Below, one piece after another: positions 16,003 to 26,340 of a stretch of 64,000 bases of DNA; the first letter of the stretch is position 1; the number at the start of each line of letters is the position of its first letter. The stretch is taken from NCBI RefSeq assembly GCF_025562755.1, contig NZ_CP103300.1, positions 3,287,001 to 3,351,000 on the forward strand, given 5' to 3'. Below the pieces are notes generated by a model. It made no database searches and was not told where the DNA came from. It saw only the letters and a program-made list of their open reading frames with translations. Made by a program: the position numbers and the translations under genes. This DNA is from Endozoicomonas euniceicola. GTDB lineage: Bacteria > Pseudomonadota > Gammaproteobacteria > Pseudomonadales > Endozoicomonadaceae.

Positions 16003-19000
16003 ATGGCATACTCGTATACAGAGAAAAAACGCATCCGCAAAGACTTCGGCAAACTGCCGCATGTCATGAATGTGCCGTATCTTCTGGCGATTCAGCTTGA
16101 TTCTTATCACAAGCTGCTGCAAACCGGAAAAGAGCCGGCCGCGCGTGAAGACATTGGTCTGCACGCTGCCTTCAAGTCCGTATTTCCAATTGTTAGTTAC
16201 TCAGGCAATGCGGCGCTGGAATATGTGAGCTACAGGCTCGGTACTCCAGCTTTTGATGTCAAGGAATGTCAACTTCGTGGTGTCACTTACGCAGTACCTC
16301 TGCGGGTAAAAGTGCGCCTGATTATCTATGACAAAGACTCCGCCAACAAGGCGATCAAGGACATCAAGGAACAGGAAGTCTACATGGGCGAAATTCCGCT
16401 CATGACTGAAAACGGTACCTTTGTAATCAATGGTACTGAACGTGTAATCGTATCCCAGCTGCACCGTTCTCCGGGCGTGTTCTTCGACCACGACCGTGGT
16501 AAGACTCACTCTTCCGGTAAGCTGCTGTACTCCGCTCGCGTTATTCCTTACCGTGGCTCATGGTTGGATTTTGAATTCGATCCAAAGGATCAGCTGTTCG
16601 TACGAATTGACCGTCGTCGTAAGCTGCCTGCCACTATTCTGTTGCGTGCCCTGGGCATGGGCAACGAAGAAATTCTGGATTACTTCTTCGACACAGTACC
16701 TTTCCAGATTGGCTCAGAAAATGTCAGTACTGATCTGGTGGCCGATCGTCTGCGTGGTGAAGCGGCCAGCTTTGACATCAAGGACAACGAAGGTAATGTG
16801 ATCGTTGAGATGGGTCGTCGTGTGACTGCACGTCACATCCGCCAGCTGCAAAAAGCAAACATCCAGCGTATCGAAGCTCCGGTAGAGTATGTCTACGGTA
16901 AAATCCTGGGTAAGACCGTTGTGCACCAGGCGACGGGTGAGATCGTTGTTGACTGTAACACCGAAATCACTCCGGAAGTTTACGAAAAACTGCTGGCTGC
17001 TGGCGTTAAGCAGATTGAAACCCTGTACACCAACGAGTTGGACTGTGGTTCCTATATTTCTGACACCCTGCGTGCCGACACCACTACCAACCGCCTGGAA
17101 GCACTGGTAGAAATCTACCGTATGATGCGTCCGGGTGAGCCACCTACTCAGGAAGCTGCAGAAGCCCTGTTCGGTAACCTGTTCTTCTCTGCCGAGCGCT
17201 ATGACTTATCTGGCGTTGGTCGTATGAAGTTCAACCGTCGACTGGGTCGTGAGTCGGATACTGGTCCGGGTGTGCTGGATAATCAGGATATCGTTGATAC
17301 TCTGAAAACCCTGGTAGACATTCGCAACGGTAAAGGTGTTTGTGACGATATCGACCACCTTGGTAACCGTCGTGTCCGTTCCGTGGGTGAAATGGCTGAA
17401 AACCAGTTCCGTGTTGGTCTGGTGCGTGTTGAGCGCGCCGTTAAGGAGCGTCTGAGCCTGGCTGAGTCTGAAGGCCTGATGCCTCAGGACCTGATCAATG
17501 CCAAGCCAGTGGCGGCTGCTATCAAAGAGTTCTTTGGTTCCTCCCAGCTGTCTCAGTTTATGGACCAGAACAACCCGCTGTCCGAAGTAACTCACAAGCG
17601 TCGTGTATCTGCGTTGGGCCCGGGCGGTCTGACTCGTGAACGTGCAGGCTTTGAGGTTCGGGACGTACACGCTACTCACTATGGGCGGGTTTGTCCGATC
17701 GAGACCCCTGAAGGTCCAAACATCGGTCTGATTAACTCCCTGGCGACTTACGCTCGCGCCAACGACTATGGCTTCCTGGAATCTCCATACCGTAAGGTAG
17801 TGGACGGTCAGGTCACTGAGCAGGTGGATTACCTGTCTGCGATCGAAGAAGGCGAGTTCGTTATCGCGCAGGCTTCTGCCGGCCTGGATAATGACAACCG
17901 TCTGACCGAAGAACTGGTTAACGTACGTCACCGTGGTGAAACTCACCTGATGGGCCCGGAAAAAGTTCAGTACATGGACGTTTCCACCAAACAGGTAGTG
18001 TCTGTAGCGGCATCCCTGATTCCATTCCTTGAGCACGACGATGCTAACCGGGCCCTGATGGGATCGAACATGCAACGTCAGGCGGTTCCAACCCTGCGTG
18101 CTGACAAGCCGCTGGTTGGTACGGGTATGGAGCGCAATGTTGCGTCCGACTCCGGCGTCTGTGTTGTGGCTCGTCGTGGTGGCTATGTTGATACCGTTGA
18201 CGCCGCTCGAATTGTTATCCGTGTCAACGATGACGAAGTTCAGCCAGGCGAAGCGGGTGTAGACATCTACAACCTGACTAAGTACACACGTTCTAACCAG
18301 AACACCTGCATCAACCAGCGCGCGCTGGTTAAAAACGGCGAGCGTATCGCTGCAGGCGATATCCTGGCTGACGGTCCTTCCGTCGACATGGGTGAACTGG
18401 CTCTGGGTCAGAACATGCGCGTGGCGTTCATGCCATGGAACGGTTACAACTTCGAGGACTCCATCCTCATCTCTGAGCGTGTGGTTCAGGAAGACCGTTT
18501 CACTACCATCCACATTCAGGAACTGACCTGTGTGGCGCGTGATACCAAACTGGGACCAGAAGAGATCACTTCTGATATTCCAAACGTAGGTGAGTCCGCT
18601 CTGAACAAGCTGGACGAAGCCGGTATCGTGTACGTAGGTGCTGAAGTAGGCGCAGGTGACATTCTGGTCGGCAAGGTTACGCCTAAGGGTGAAACCCAGC
18701 TGACTCCGGAAGAAAAACTGCTGCGTGCCATCTTCGGTGAGAAAGCCTCTGACGTTAAAGATACGTCTCTGCGTGTACCGACCTCTGTTAAAGGTACCGT
18801 GATTGACGTACAGGTATTCACCCGTGACGGCGTTGAAAAAGACAGCCGCGCCCAGGCCATCGAAAAGGCGGCACTGGACGAATACCGTAAAGACCTGAAC
18901 GAAGAGTTCCGTGTGGTTGAGGAAGATACCTTCGACCGTCTGCGTGAAGCTCTGCGTGGTCAGTCTGTAGATCGTGGTCCGGCTCTGGCGAAGGGCGACA

Positions 19001-20082
19001 CTATCTCTGACGAATACCTGGACGGACTGGAACACGAACAGTGGTTCAAACTGTCCATGTCTGAAGAAACGCTGAACGAACAGCTGGACCTGGCCAGAGA
19101 ACAGCTGAAAGAACGTCGTGCCCAGCTCGACGAGCGCTTCGAAGACAAGAAGAAAAAACTGCAAACCGGTGACGACATGGCACCAGGCGTGCTGAAAATC
19201 GTTAAGGTTTACCTGGCTATCAAACGTCGCATCCAGCCTGGTGACAAGATGGCGGGTCGTCACGGTAACAAGGGTGTTATCTCCATCATCATGCCTGTGG
19301 AAGACATGCCACACGATGCGGAAGGTAACCCGGTTGATATCGTACTGAACCCTCTGGGTGTACCGTCCCGTATGAACGTTGGGCAGGTACTGGAAACTCA
19401 CCTGGGTGCGGCAGCTCGTGGTCTGGGTCACAAGATCAATCGTATGATTGAGTCCCAGAAGAAAGTCGCTGAAATCCGTGACTTCCTGGATCAGGTCTAC
19501 AATGGCGTAGGCGGCAGCCGTCGTCAGGAAGATCTGGATTCTTTCTCTGATGAAGAGATCATGGATCTGGCGAAGAACCTGCGTGGCGGTGTTCCAATGG
19601 CAACTTCCGTATTCGACGGTGCCAAGGAATCCGAAGTTAAGGAGCTGCTGCGTCTGGCTGACATGAGCGACACCGGTCAGGTGACTCTGTTTGACGGTCG
19701 TACAGGCGACTCTTTTGACCGTCCGGTAACCGTTGGTTACATGTACATGCTGAAGCTCAACCACCTGGTTGATGACAAGATGCACGCACGTTCTACCGGT
19801 TCTTACTCTCTGGTTACCCAGCAGCCGCTGGGTGGTAAGGCCCAATTCGGTGGTCAGCGATTCGGTGAGATGGAGGTATGGGCGCTTGAAGCGTACGGTG
19901 CCGCCTACACCCTGCAGGAAATGCTGACAGTTAAGTCCGATGACGTGGCTGGTCGTACCAAGATGTATAAGAATATCGTCGATGGGGACCACCGTATGGA
20001 GCCCGGAATGCCTGAATCCTTCAACGTACTGTTGAAAGAGATTCGCTCTCTGGGTATCGACATCGAGCTGGACACCGAATAA
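16003..20082 (+). CDS. rpoB: DNA-directed RNA polymerase beta subunit
   Basis: A 1359-residue subunit, full length for gammaproteobacteria. It forms one side of the active cleft and binds rifampicin. The rifampicin pocket reads FMDQNNPLSEVTHKRR, SALGPGGLTRERAG, with Asp521 equivalent to E. coli Asp516, His and Ser unaltered, so the predicted state is sensitive. The C-terminal KAQFGGQRFGEMEVWALEAYG segment that anchors the switch region is intact. rpoC follows 57 bases later from its TTG start. Confidence 0.99.
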   Translation: MAYSYTEKKRIRKDFGKLPHVMNVPYLLAIQLDSYHKLLQTGKEPAAREDIGLHAAFKSVFPIVSYSGNAALEYVSYRLGTPAFDVKECQLRGVTYAVPLRVKVRLIIYDKDSANKAIKDIKEQEVYMGEIPLMTENGTFVINGTERVIVSQLHRSPGVFFDHDRGKTHSSGKLLYSARVIPYRGSWLDFEFDPKDQLFVRIDRRRKLPATILLRALGMGNEEILDYFFDTVPFQIGSENVSTDLVADRLRGEAASFDIKDNEGNVIVEMGRRVTARHIRQLQKANIQRIEAPVEYVYGKILGKTVVHQATGEIVVDCNTEITPEVYEKLLAAGVKQIETLYTNELDCGSYISDTLRADTTTNRLEALVEIYRMMRPGEPPTQEAAEALFGNLFFSAERYDLSGVGRMKFNRRLGRESDTGPGVLDNQDIVDTLKTLVDIRNGKGVCDDIDHLGNRRVRSVGEMAENQFRVGLVRVERAVKERLSLAESEGLMPQDLINAKPVAAAIKEFFGSSQLSQFMDQNNPLSEVTHKRRVSALGPGGLTRERAGFEVRDVHATHYGRVCPIETPEGPNIGLINSLATYARANDYGFLESPYRKVVDGQVTEQVDYLSAIEEGEFVIAQASAGLDNDNRLTEELVNVRHRGETHLMGPEKVQYMDVSTKQVVSVAASLIPFLEHDDANRALMGSNMQRQAVPTLRADKPLVGTGMERNVASDSGVCVVARRGGYVDTVDAARIVIRVNDDEVQPGEAGVDIYNLTKYTRSNQNTCINQRALVKNGERIAAGDILADGPSVDMGELALGQNMRVAFMPWNGYNFEDSILISERVVQEDRFTTIHIQELTCVARDTKLGPEEITSDIPNVGESALNKLDEAGIVYVGAEVGAGDILVGKVTPKGETQLTPEEKLLRAIFGEKASDVKDTSLRVPTSVKGTVIDVQVFTRDGVEKDSRAQAIEKAALDEYRKDLNEEFRVVEEDTFDRLREALRGQSVDRGPALAKGDTISDEYLDGLEHEQWFKLSMSEETLNEQLDLAREQLKERRAQLDERFEDKKKKLQTGDDMAPGVLKIVKVYLAIKRRIQPGDKMAGRHGNKGVISIIMPVEDMPHDAEGNPVDIVLNPLGVPSRMNVGQVLETHLGAAARGLGHKINRMIESQKKVAEIRDFLDQVYNGVGGSRRQEDLDSFSDEEIMDLAKNLRGGVPMATSVFDGAKESEVKELLRLADMSDTGQVTLFDGRTGDSFDRPVTVGYMYMLKLNHLVDDKMHARSTGSYSLVTQQPLGGKAQFGGQRFGEMEVWALEAYGAAYTLQEMLTVKSDDVAGRTKMYKNIVDGDHRMEPGMPESFNVLLKEIRSLGIDIELDTE

Positions 20083-20139
20083 CAAAACGCGAGGGAAGGC
20101 AGTCGGGAAGACTGCCTTTCATTGCGAGGAGATGCGATC

Positions 20140-23100
20140 TTGAAAGACTTGCTGAATCTACTCAAGACCCAGGGCCAAACTGATGAGTTTGACTCTATTC
20201 GTATCGGTCTGGCTTCCCCAGAGATGGTACGTTCCTGGTCTTACGGCGAAGTTAAAAAGCCGGAAACCATCAATTACCGTACGTTCAAGCCTGAGCGTGA
20301 CGGCCTGTTCTGTGCCAAGATTTTTGGCCCAGTTAAAGATTATGAGTGCCTGTGCGGTAAGTACAAGCGCCTGAAGCACCGTGGAGTTATCTGTGAGAAG
20401 TGTGGCGTAGAAGTCGCACTGGCTAAAGTACGTCGTGACCGTATGGGTCACATCGAACTGGCCAGCCCGGTGGCTCACATCTGGTTCCTGAAGTCCCTGC
20501 CATCCCGTATCGGTTTGCTGCTGGACATGACCCTGCGTGATATCGAACGTGTTCTGTACTTCGAATCTTACGTAGTGGTTGATCCGGGTATGACAACACT
20601 GGAAAAAAACCAGCTGTTGTCTGACGAGCAATACTACGAAGCTCTGGAAGAGTTCGGCGACGACTTTGACGCGCGCATGGGTGCGGAAGCGATCAAAGCC
20701 CTGCTGAACGACATCGACCTGGGCGAAGAAGTGGAAATGCTGCGTGAAGAAATTCCGCAGACTAACTCTGAAACCAAGCTGAAGAAACTGTCCAAGCGTC
20801 TGAAGCTGGTTGAGGCGTTCCACAAGTCCGGTAACAATCCGGAATGGATGATTCTGACCGTTCTGCCGGTTCTGCCGCCCGATCTGCGTCCTCTGGTACC
20901 TCTGGATGGCGGTCGTTTTGCGACGTCCGACCTGAACGATCTGTATCGTCGAGTCATCAACCGTAACAACCGTCTGAAGCGTCTGCTCGACCTGAACGCG
21001 CCAGACATCATTGTCCGCAACGAAAAGCGTATGCTGCAGGAATCTGTAGACGCGCTGCTGGACAACGGTCGTCGTGGTCGTGCGATTACCGGTTCTAACA
21101 AGCGTCCTCTGAAATCCCTGGCTGACATGATCAAGGGTAAGCAGGGTCGTTTCCGTCAGAACCTGTTGGGTAAGCGTGTAGACTACTCCGGTCGTTCGGT
21201 AATCACCGTAGGTCCTACCCTGCGTCTGCACCAGTGTGGTCTTCCTAAGAAGATGGCTCTGGAGCTGTTTAAGCCGTTCATCTTCGGCAAGCTGGAAGCC
21301 AAAGGTCTGGCGACCACTATTAAGGCTGCCAAGAAGATGGTTGAGCGCGAAACACCTGAGGTGTGGGACGTTCTGGCTGACGTAATCCGTGAACACCCGG
21401 TGATGCTGAACCGTGCGCCAACCCTGCACCGTCTTGGTATCCAGGCGTTCGAACCGGTTCTGATCGAAGGTAAAGCGATTCAACTGCACCCACTGGTGTG
21501 TGCGGCGTACAACGCTGACTTTGACGGTGACCAGATGGCGGTACACGTACCACTGACTCTGGAAGCCCAGCTGGAAGCCCGTGCCCTGATGATGTCCACC
21601 AACAACATCCTGGCACCTGCGAACGGCGAACCTATTATCGTACCTTCCCAGGACGTGGTACTGGGTCTGTACTACATCACTCGTGAGCGTATCAACGCCA
21701 AGGGTGAAGGCATGGCGTTCGTGGATATCCGCGAAGTGATGCGCGCTTACCGTACCGGCGCTGTTGAGCTGCACGCCCGGGTTAAAGTACGTGTCAGCGA
21801 AAAATACAAAGACGACGATGGTGTAGAACACGATCGTACCTTCCTGGCGGACACCACTGTAGGTCGTATGATCCTGTGGGAAATCGTTCCGGAAGGTCTG
21901 CCTTTTGAACTGGTCAACCAGACCATGAAGAAGAAGGCCATCTCTCGTCTGTTGAACACCTGCTACCGTAACGTTGGTCTGAAAGAAACCGTTATCTTTG
22001 CTGACCAGATGCTGTACCTTGGTTTCAACTACGCAACACTGTCCGGCGCATCCATCGGTGTGAATGACTTCGTTATCCCTGATAACAAGAAGGACATCAT
22101 CCGTGACGCCAATGAAGAAGTTCGTGAAATCGAAAACCAGTTTGCTTCCGGTCTGGTAACAGCGGGCGAGAAGTACAACAAGGTGATCGACATCTGGTCC
22201 CGCGCCAACGAAATGCTGGCCAAGTCCATGATGGACAACCTGAAATCCGACACCGTTCTGAATAAGCAGGGCGAAGAGGAAGAACAGGAATCCTTCAACA
22301 GCGTTTACATGATGGCGGACTCCGGTGCTCGTGGTAGTGCCGCACAGATTCGTCAGCTGGCAGGTATGCGTGGTCTGATGGCCAAGCCAGACGGCTCCAT
22401 CATCGAGACCCCAATTACCGCGAACTTCCGTGAAGGTCTGAACGTACTGCAGTACTTCATCTCTACCCACGGTGCTCGTAAGGGTCTGGCGGATACCGCT
22501 CTGAAAACCGCGAACTCCGGTTACCTGACCCGTCGTCTGGTAGACGTGGCGCAGGATCTGGTGGTGACGGAAGACGACTGTGGTACCACCAACGGTCTGA
22601 TGATGACACCGCACATTGAAGGCGGTGACGTGGTTGAACCTCTGGGTGAACGTATCCTGGGTCGTGTTGTGGCCGTGGACGTATTCAAGCCTGGTACTGA
22701 AGACGAGATTGCTATTCCAGCCGGAACCCTGATCGATGAAGCCTGGGTTAAGCGCCTGGAAGGCATGAACGTCGATGAAATGAAAGTACGTTCTCCGATC
22801 AGCTGTGACACTCGCCACGGTATCTGTGCCAAGTGCTACGGTCGTGACCTGGGTCGTGGACATCTGGTGAACAAGGGTGAAGCGGTTGGTGTTATCGCTG
22901 CTCAGTCTATCGGTGAACCGGGCACACAGCTGACCATGCGTACCTTCCACATCGGTGGTGCTGCATCCCGTAACGCTGCTCAGGACAACATTACTGTTAA
23001 GAACAAGGGTGTTGCCCGTCTGCTTAACATGAAGTCCGTTGAGCGTAAAGACGGAACCCTGGTTTCTGTCAGCCGTTCCGGTCAGCTGGCGATTGCCGAT

Positions 23101-24351
23101 GAATTCGGTCGTGAGCGTGAGCGCTACAAGCTGCCTTATGGTGCTGTCGTATCCGTTAAGGAAGACGCTGAAGTCGCTTCCGGTCAGGTGGTGGCGAAGT
23201 GGGATCCACACACGCACCCAATCGTGACCGAACTGTCCGGTACCGTTAAGTTTCTGGGCTTTGAAGAAGGCATCACCGTTAAGACTCAGACTGATGAGCT
23301 GACCGGTCTGTCCAACATCGAAGTGCTGGATCCGAAGGATCGTCCTTCTGCTGGTAAGGACATTCGTCCTGCGATTCAGCTGCTGGATGCCAATGGTAAA
23401 GAGCTGAAGCTGCCTAACACTGACGTGCCTGCGCAGTACTTCCTGCCAGCAAACGCCCTGGTGAACCTGGCTGACGAGGCCACTGTTGAAGTGGGTGATA
23501 TCGTTGCCCGTATTCCACAGCAGTCCGGCGGTAACAAGGATATCACCGGTGGTCTGCCACGAGTGGCCGACCTGTTTGAAGCGCGTAAGCCGAAAGAGCA
23601 CTCTATCCTGGCTGAAATCACCGGTACTATCGGTTTCGGTAAGGAAACCAAGGGTAAGAAGCGTCTGGTGATCACTCCAAACGACGGTAGCGATCCGTAC
23701 GAGGAGCTGATTCCTAAGTGGCGTAACCTGAACGTGTTCGAGGGTGAGCAGGTGACCAAAGGTGAGGTTATCTCCGATGGTCCTACCAACCCCCACGACG
23801 TTCTGCGTCTATTGGGTGTGAGTGACCTGGCCCGCTACATCGTTAACGAAATCCAGGACGTATACCGTCTGCAGGGTGTAAAGATTAACGATAAGCACAT
23901 CGAGACGATTTTGCGTCAGATGCTGCGTAAGGTTGAGATTTCTGATACCGGTGACTCCACGCTGATCCGTGGTGACCAGACTGAGTACACGACGGTACTG
24001 GAAGAGAACGATCGTCTGGTTGCAGAAGATAAGTTCCCTGCCAAGTTCGAGCGTGTGCTGCTGGGTATCACTAAAGCGTCTCTGGCAACCGAGTCCTTCA
24101 TCTCTGCGGCTTCCTTCCAGGAGACCACACGAGTGCTGACTGAAGCGGCGGTAACCGGTAAGCGTGATTACCTGCGCGGTCTGAAGGAAAACGTTGTGGT
24201 TGGTCGTCTGATTCCGGCAGGTACTGGTCTTGCTTACCACGCTGAGCGTAAGAAAGGTCGTGAAGAGCCAGAATTTGAAGCACCCGTCAAAGTGTCTGCT
24301 TCTGACGTGGAAGCCGCTCTGTCTGAAGCGCTTAACTTCGGCGAAGCGTGA
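20140..24351 (+). CDS. rpoC: DNA-directed RNA polymerase beta' subunit
   Basis: A 1403-residue catalytic subunit. The N-terminal zinc ribbon is CLCGKYKRLKHRGVICEKC, and the Mg-binding NADFDGDQMAV motif falls at Asp460, Asp462 and Asp464, identical to E. coli numbering. That agreement supports the TTG start at 20140, which has GAGGAG 8 bases upstream; an earlier TTG at 20122 would add six residues across that ribosome binding site. The second zinc site (CDTRHGICAKCYGRDL) and the trigger-loop region (GTQLTMRTFHIGG) are intact. Confidence 0.98.
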   Translation: MKDLLNLLKTQGQTDEFDSIRIGLASPEMVRSWSYGEVKKPETINYRTFKPERDGLFCAKIFGPVKDYECLCGKYKRLKHRGVICEKCGVEVALAKVRRDRMGHIELASPVAHIWFLKSLPSRIGLLLDMTLRDIERVLYFESYVVVDPGMTTLEKNQLLSDEQYYEALEEFGDDFDARMGAEAIKALLNDIDLGEEVEMLREEIPQTNSETKLKKLSKRLKLVEAFHKSGNNPEWMILTVLPVLPPDLRPLVPLDGGRFATSDLNDLYRRVINRNNRLKRLLDLNAPDIIVRNEKRMLQESVDALLDNGRRGRAITGSNKRPLKSLADMIKGKQGRFRQNLLGKRVDYSGRSVITVGPTLRLHQCGLPKKMALELFKPFIFGKLEAKGLATTIKAAKKMVERETPEVWDVLADVIREHPVMLNRAPTLHRLGIQAFEPVLIEGKAIQLHPLVCAAYNADFDGDQMAVHVPLTLEAQLEARALMMSTNNILAPANGEPIIVPSQDVVLGLYYITRERINAKGEGMAFVDIREVMRAYRTGAVELHARVKVRVSEKYKDDDGVEHDRTFLADTTVGRMILWEIVPEGLPFELVNQTMKKKAISRLLNTCYRNVGLKETVIFADQMLYLGFNYATLSGASIGVNDFVIPDNKKDIIRDANEEVREIENQFASGLVTAGEKYNKVIDIWSRANEMLAKSMMDNLKSDTVLNKQGEEEEQESFNSVYMMADSGARGSAAQIRQLAGMRGLMAKPDGSIIETPITANFREGLNVLQYFISTHGARKGLADTALKTANSGYLTRRLVDVAQDLVVTEDDCGTTNGLMMTPHIEGGDVVEPLGERILGRVVAVDVFKPGTEDEIAIPAGTLIDEAWVKRLEGMNVDEMKVRSPISCDTRHGICAKCYGRDLGRGHLVNKGEAVGVIAAQSIGEPGTQLTMRTFHIGGAASRNAAQDNITVKNKGVARLLNMKSVERKDGTLVSVSRSGQLAIADEFGRERERYKLPYGAVVSVKEDAEVASGQVVAKWDPHTHPIVTELSGTVKFLGFEEGITVKTQTDELTGLSNIEVLDPKDRPSAGKDIRPAIQLLDANGKELKLPNTDVPAQYFLPANALVNLADEATVEVGDIVARIPQQSGGNKDITGGLPRVADLFEARKPKEHSILAEITGTIGFGKETKGKKRLVITPNDGSDPYEELIPKWRNLNVFEGEQVTKGEVISDGPTNPHDVLRLLGVSDLARYIVNEIQDVYRLQGVKINDKHIETILRQMLRKVEISDTGDSTLIRGDQTEYTTVLEENDRLVAEDKFPAKFERVLLGITKASLATESFISAASFQETTRVLTEAAVTGKRDYLRGLKENVVVGRLIPAGTGLAYHAERKKGREEPEFEAPVKVSASDVEAALSEALNFGEA

Positions 24352-24383
24352 TAAGAAGCGTGACAGGAAGTGTGATCAACAAC

Positions 24384-24406
24384 AGTGCGCACCTTCGGGT
24401 GCGCCG
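24384..24406 (+). terminator. Hairpin after rpoC
   Basis: GTGCGCACC-ttcg-GGTGCGC, a stable tetraloop hairpin followed by T-rich sequence (TATTTATATTTCTTTT). It probably terminates rpoBC, which here has no downstream ribosomal gene. Confidence 0.6.
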
Positions 24407-24428
24407 TTGAGTATTTATATTTCTTTTC

Positions 24429-24453
24429 GGGAAGCAGGTTCCTCTGCTTCCCA
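24429..24453. terminator. Second hairpin between convergent genes
   Basis: A perfect 9-base stem GGGAAGCAG / CTGCTTCCC with loop GTTCCT lies between the converging rpoC and lipoprotein genes. There is no clear T-run on either side, so termination is inferred from position. Confidence 0.5.
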
Positions 24454-24494
24454 TACTACTCTGACTGCCCAACCCTTAAAGCCTGAAAAGTGCT

Positions 24495-26213
24495 TCAACG
24501 AAGCTCATAGATCAGCGTGGTTCCAGACACTTCGTGTCCAACAGCCAGTAGCGGGTTTCCTGTAGGGCTGTCTTCCGCAGAAACAAACACCATTCCCTCC
24601 GGGGACAAGTCACCTGATTTCTCAGGCTGCTCAGCAGCATTGATGGTAAAATCCCGATTGTGAACATAGCGAACATACTCTGGTGACTTCGGATGAGTGA
24701 TGTCATACATAAAAATACCCCCTGTTCGCTCAAGCCCTATAAATGCATAATGTCGGCCATTGATTTGCCCAAGCGCCAGTGCTTCAGGCTCAGGGCCTTT
24801 ATCGTCACTGCGGCTATCGCCCCTGGTCTCATCGTCATTATTATTGAAGTCAGCCCCCAGAATATCGGCGGTGATTCGCTCAAAATCATCACCCGAGTCA
24901 AACATAAGGTTGCCTTTTGCATCCCATATTGAGAAAGAGCGACCACCGTACGAATAAAGCTTTTCGAACTGTCCGTCCTTATCTACATCACCCAGGGTGT
25001 TACTGATTTTCAACCGTCCCAGTTCTGTTGAGCTTTGCGCTTTTTCGGCATTAGGATGATCAGGGGAGACCTTGATTTTTTTGACTCGGACTTCTTCAGA
25101 AAAGCCAAGACAGCCATCTTCTTTATTAAATTTGAGCCCACCTGAAGCAAGGCACTCTTTTTCGGAAAGGCTGTTGTACCAGTAGTCTCTGGCATCACCT
25201 TCATTAGCGCTGACCACAAAGGTCTTGCCATTAACCGTATAGGAAGCAATGGTGTCGGGTTGATACATGCCGTATACACCAGACCATTTTTTCAGGTTTA
25301 CGCCGTCCTTATCGCTAAGGTCTGTCAGGAAACGACCAAAATCTTTAAAGCCCAGAGGCACTACTTTTGCCACTTCAGCTTTATCAATATCAATAATTGC
25401 CAGAGCGTTATTTTCCTGCAGGCTGACAAAAGCGGTCTTTGAGTCATCAGACACGGCTATATATTCCGGTTCAAGATCCTGAGCAACGGATGCATTCCGG
25501 CCAAATACCCGCACGTTCTTATCCAGCTCCCCATGCCTCACTCTACCCTTGTTAAAATCTGCAAAGCTGACCCGGCGTACTTCACCTACAGTGCCATTGT
25601 CGTGAATTTCAACGATACTGACTGAGCCTTCAGGATCGACCTTGTAATCATCCGATGGCTCGCCTTCGTTGGCTACCAGGGCATAATGACCGTCTGGTGT
25701 AATCGTCACCATATCGGGTAGCTCCCCAACATAGACGTAATCCTTGAAAGCCACCCGACCGGATTGATTGACCTCAAAAAGCATCAGTACACCCTGCTCC
25801 TGTTTGTTTTCAGCTTCGACGACAACAGCCAGTAGATCGTCATGCAAAGCAAGACTGTTTGCACTGCCCAGTGGAATCCCTAGCAAAAAACGTTGAAGGT
25901 TAATTAAGCCGCGTTTAGTCAGGTTTGAATCTGTAACAGGGTTGGCCAGTCGCTGACTGTTTAAGTGGCTGGCATCCAGAATATCGATGGTTTTGCTGCC
26001 TGAATTAATAACAAAAACTGACTGACTGCCTGAATGCCAGCCAATAATTTCTGCGGCTCCATCATGAAAAATTCCTGAAGCATAGCGTCCTACAGGTTGC
26101 ATGTCCGGATGTCGAGCCGTTTCCCTTTGATGTTTTGGTGCACACCCTGTCAGAACGGTTGTCAGGGCTAAGGTAGTCAGAAGCAGGCTGCCTTTGAAAG
26201 ACTGAGGTTTCAT
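24495..26213 (-). CDS. Choice-of-anchor-I-type beta-propeller lipoprotein
   Basis: A 572-residue predicted lipoprotein. The lipobox is LTGC after a hydrophobic stretch. The body shows the repeat marks of the choice-of-anchor I family: ALVANEGEPSDDYKVDPEGSV, SANEGDARDYW, and LSPEGMVFV near the C-terminus, with blades of the form AIIDIDKAEVAKVVPLG. Such proteins are surface or periplasmic, sometimes labelled alkaline phosphatase without direct evidence. The frame is open to 26423, but the ATG at 26213 is preceded by AAGGAA and starts the signal peptide. Substrate and partner are unknown. Confidence 0.8.
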   Translation of the reverse strand: MKPQSFKGSLLLTTLALTTVLTGCAPKHQRETARHPDMQPVGRYASGIFHDGAAEIIGWHSGSQSVFVINSGSKTIDILDASHLNSQRLANPVTDSNLTKRGLINLQRFLLGIPLGSANSLALHDDLLAVVVEAENKQEQGVLMLFEVNQSGRVAFKDYVYVGELPDMVTITPDGHYALVANEGEPSDDYKVDPEGSVSIVEIHDNGTVGEVRRVSFADFNKGRVRHGELDKNVRVFGRNASVAQDLEPEYIAVSDDSKTAFVSLQENNALAIIDIDKAEVAKVVPLGFKDFGRFLTDLSDKDGVNLKKWSGVYGMYQPDTIASYTVNGKTFVVSANEGDARDYWYNSLSEKECLASGGLKFNKEDGCLGFSEEVRVKKIKVSPDHPNAEKAQSSTELGRLKISNTLGDVDKDGQFEKLYSYGGRSFSIWDAKGNLMFDSGDDFERITADILGADFNNNDDETRGDSRSDDKGPEPEALALGQINGRHYAFIGLERTGGIFMYDITHPKSPEYVRYVHNRDFTINAAEQPEKSGDLSPEGMVFVSAEDSPTGNPLLAVGHEVSGTTLIYELR

Positions 26214-26340
26214 TTTCCTTACCTGTTGTTTTTGTTGTTCACAAAGCAGCGTTATAACACGAGAAGATGATAAGCAGATGACAAGCTGGCTTATACAGGA
26301 TGTGGGATTGAATGGCTTTCTGGAGGAATCCTGTCCGGAG

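Noticed and set aside
17206..20085. 959-codon open frame antisense to rpoB
   Set aside because: It is a codon-bias shadow of rpoB: no ribosome binding site, no family features, and composition mirrors the sense codons. The same holds for the 1212-codon frame antisense to rpoC (20158-23796) and the 585-codon one antisense to fusA.
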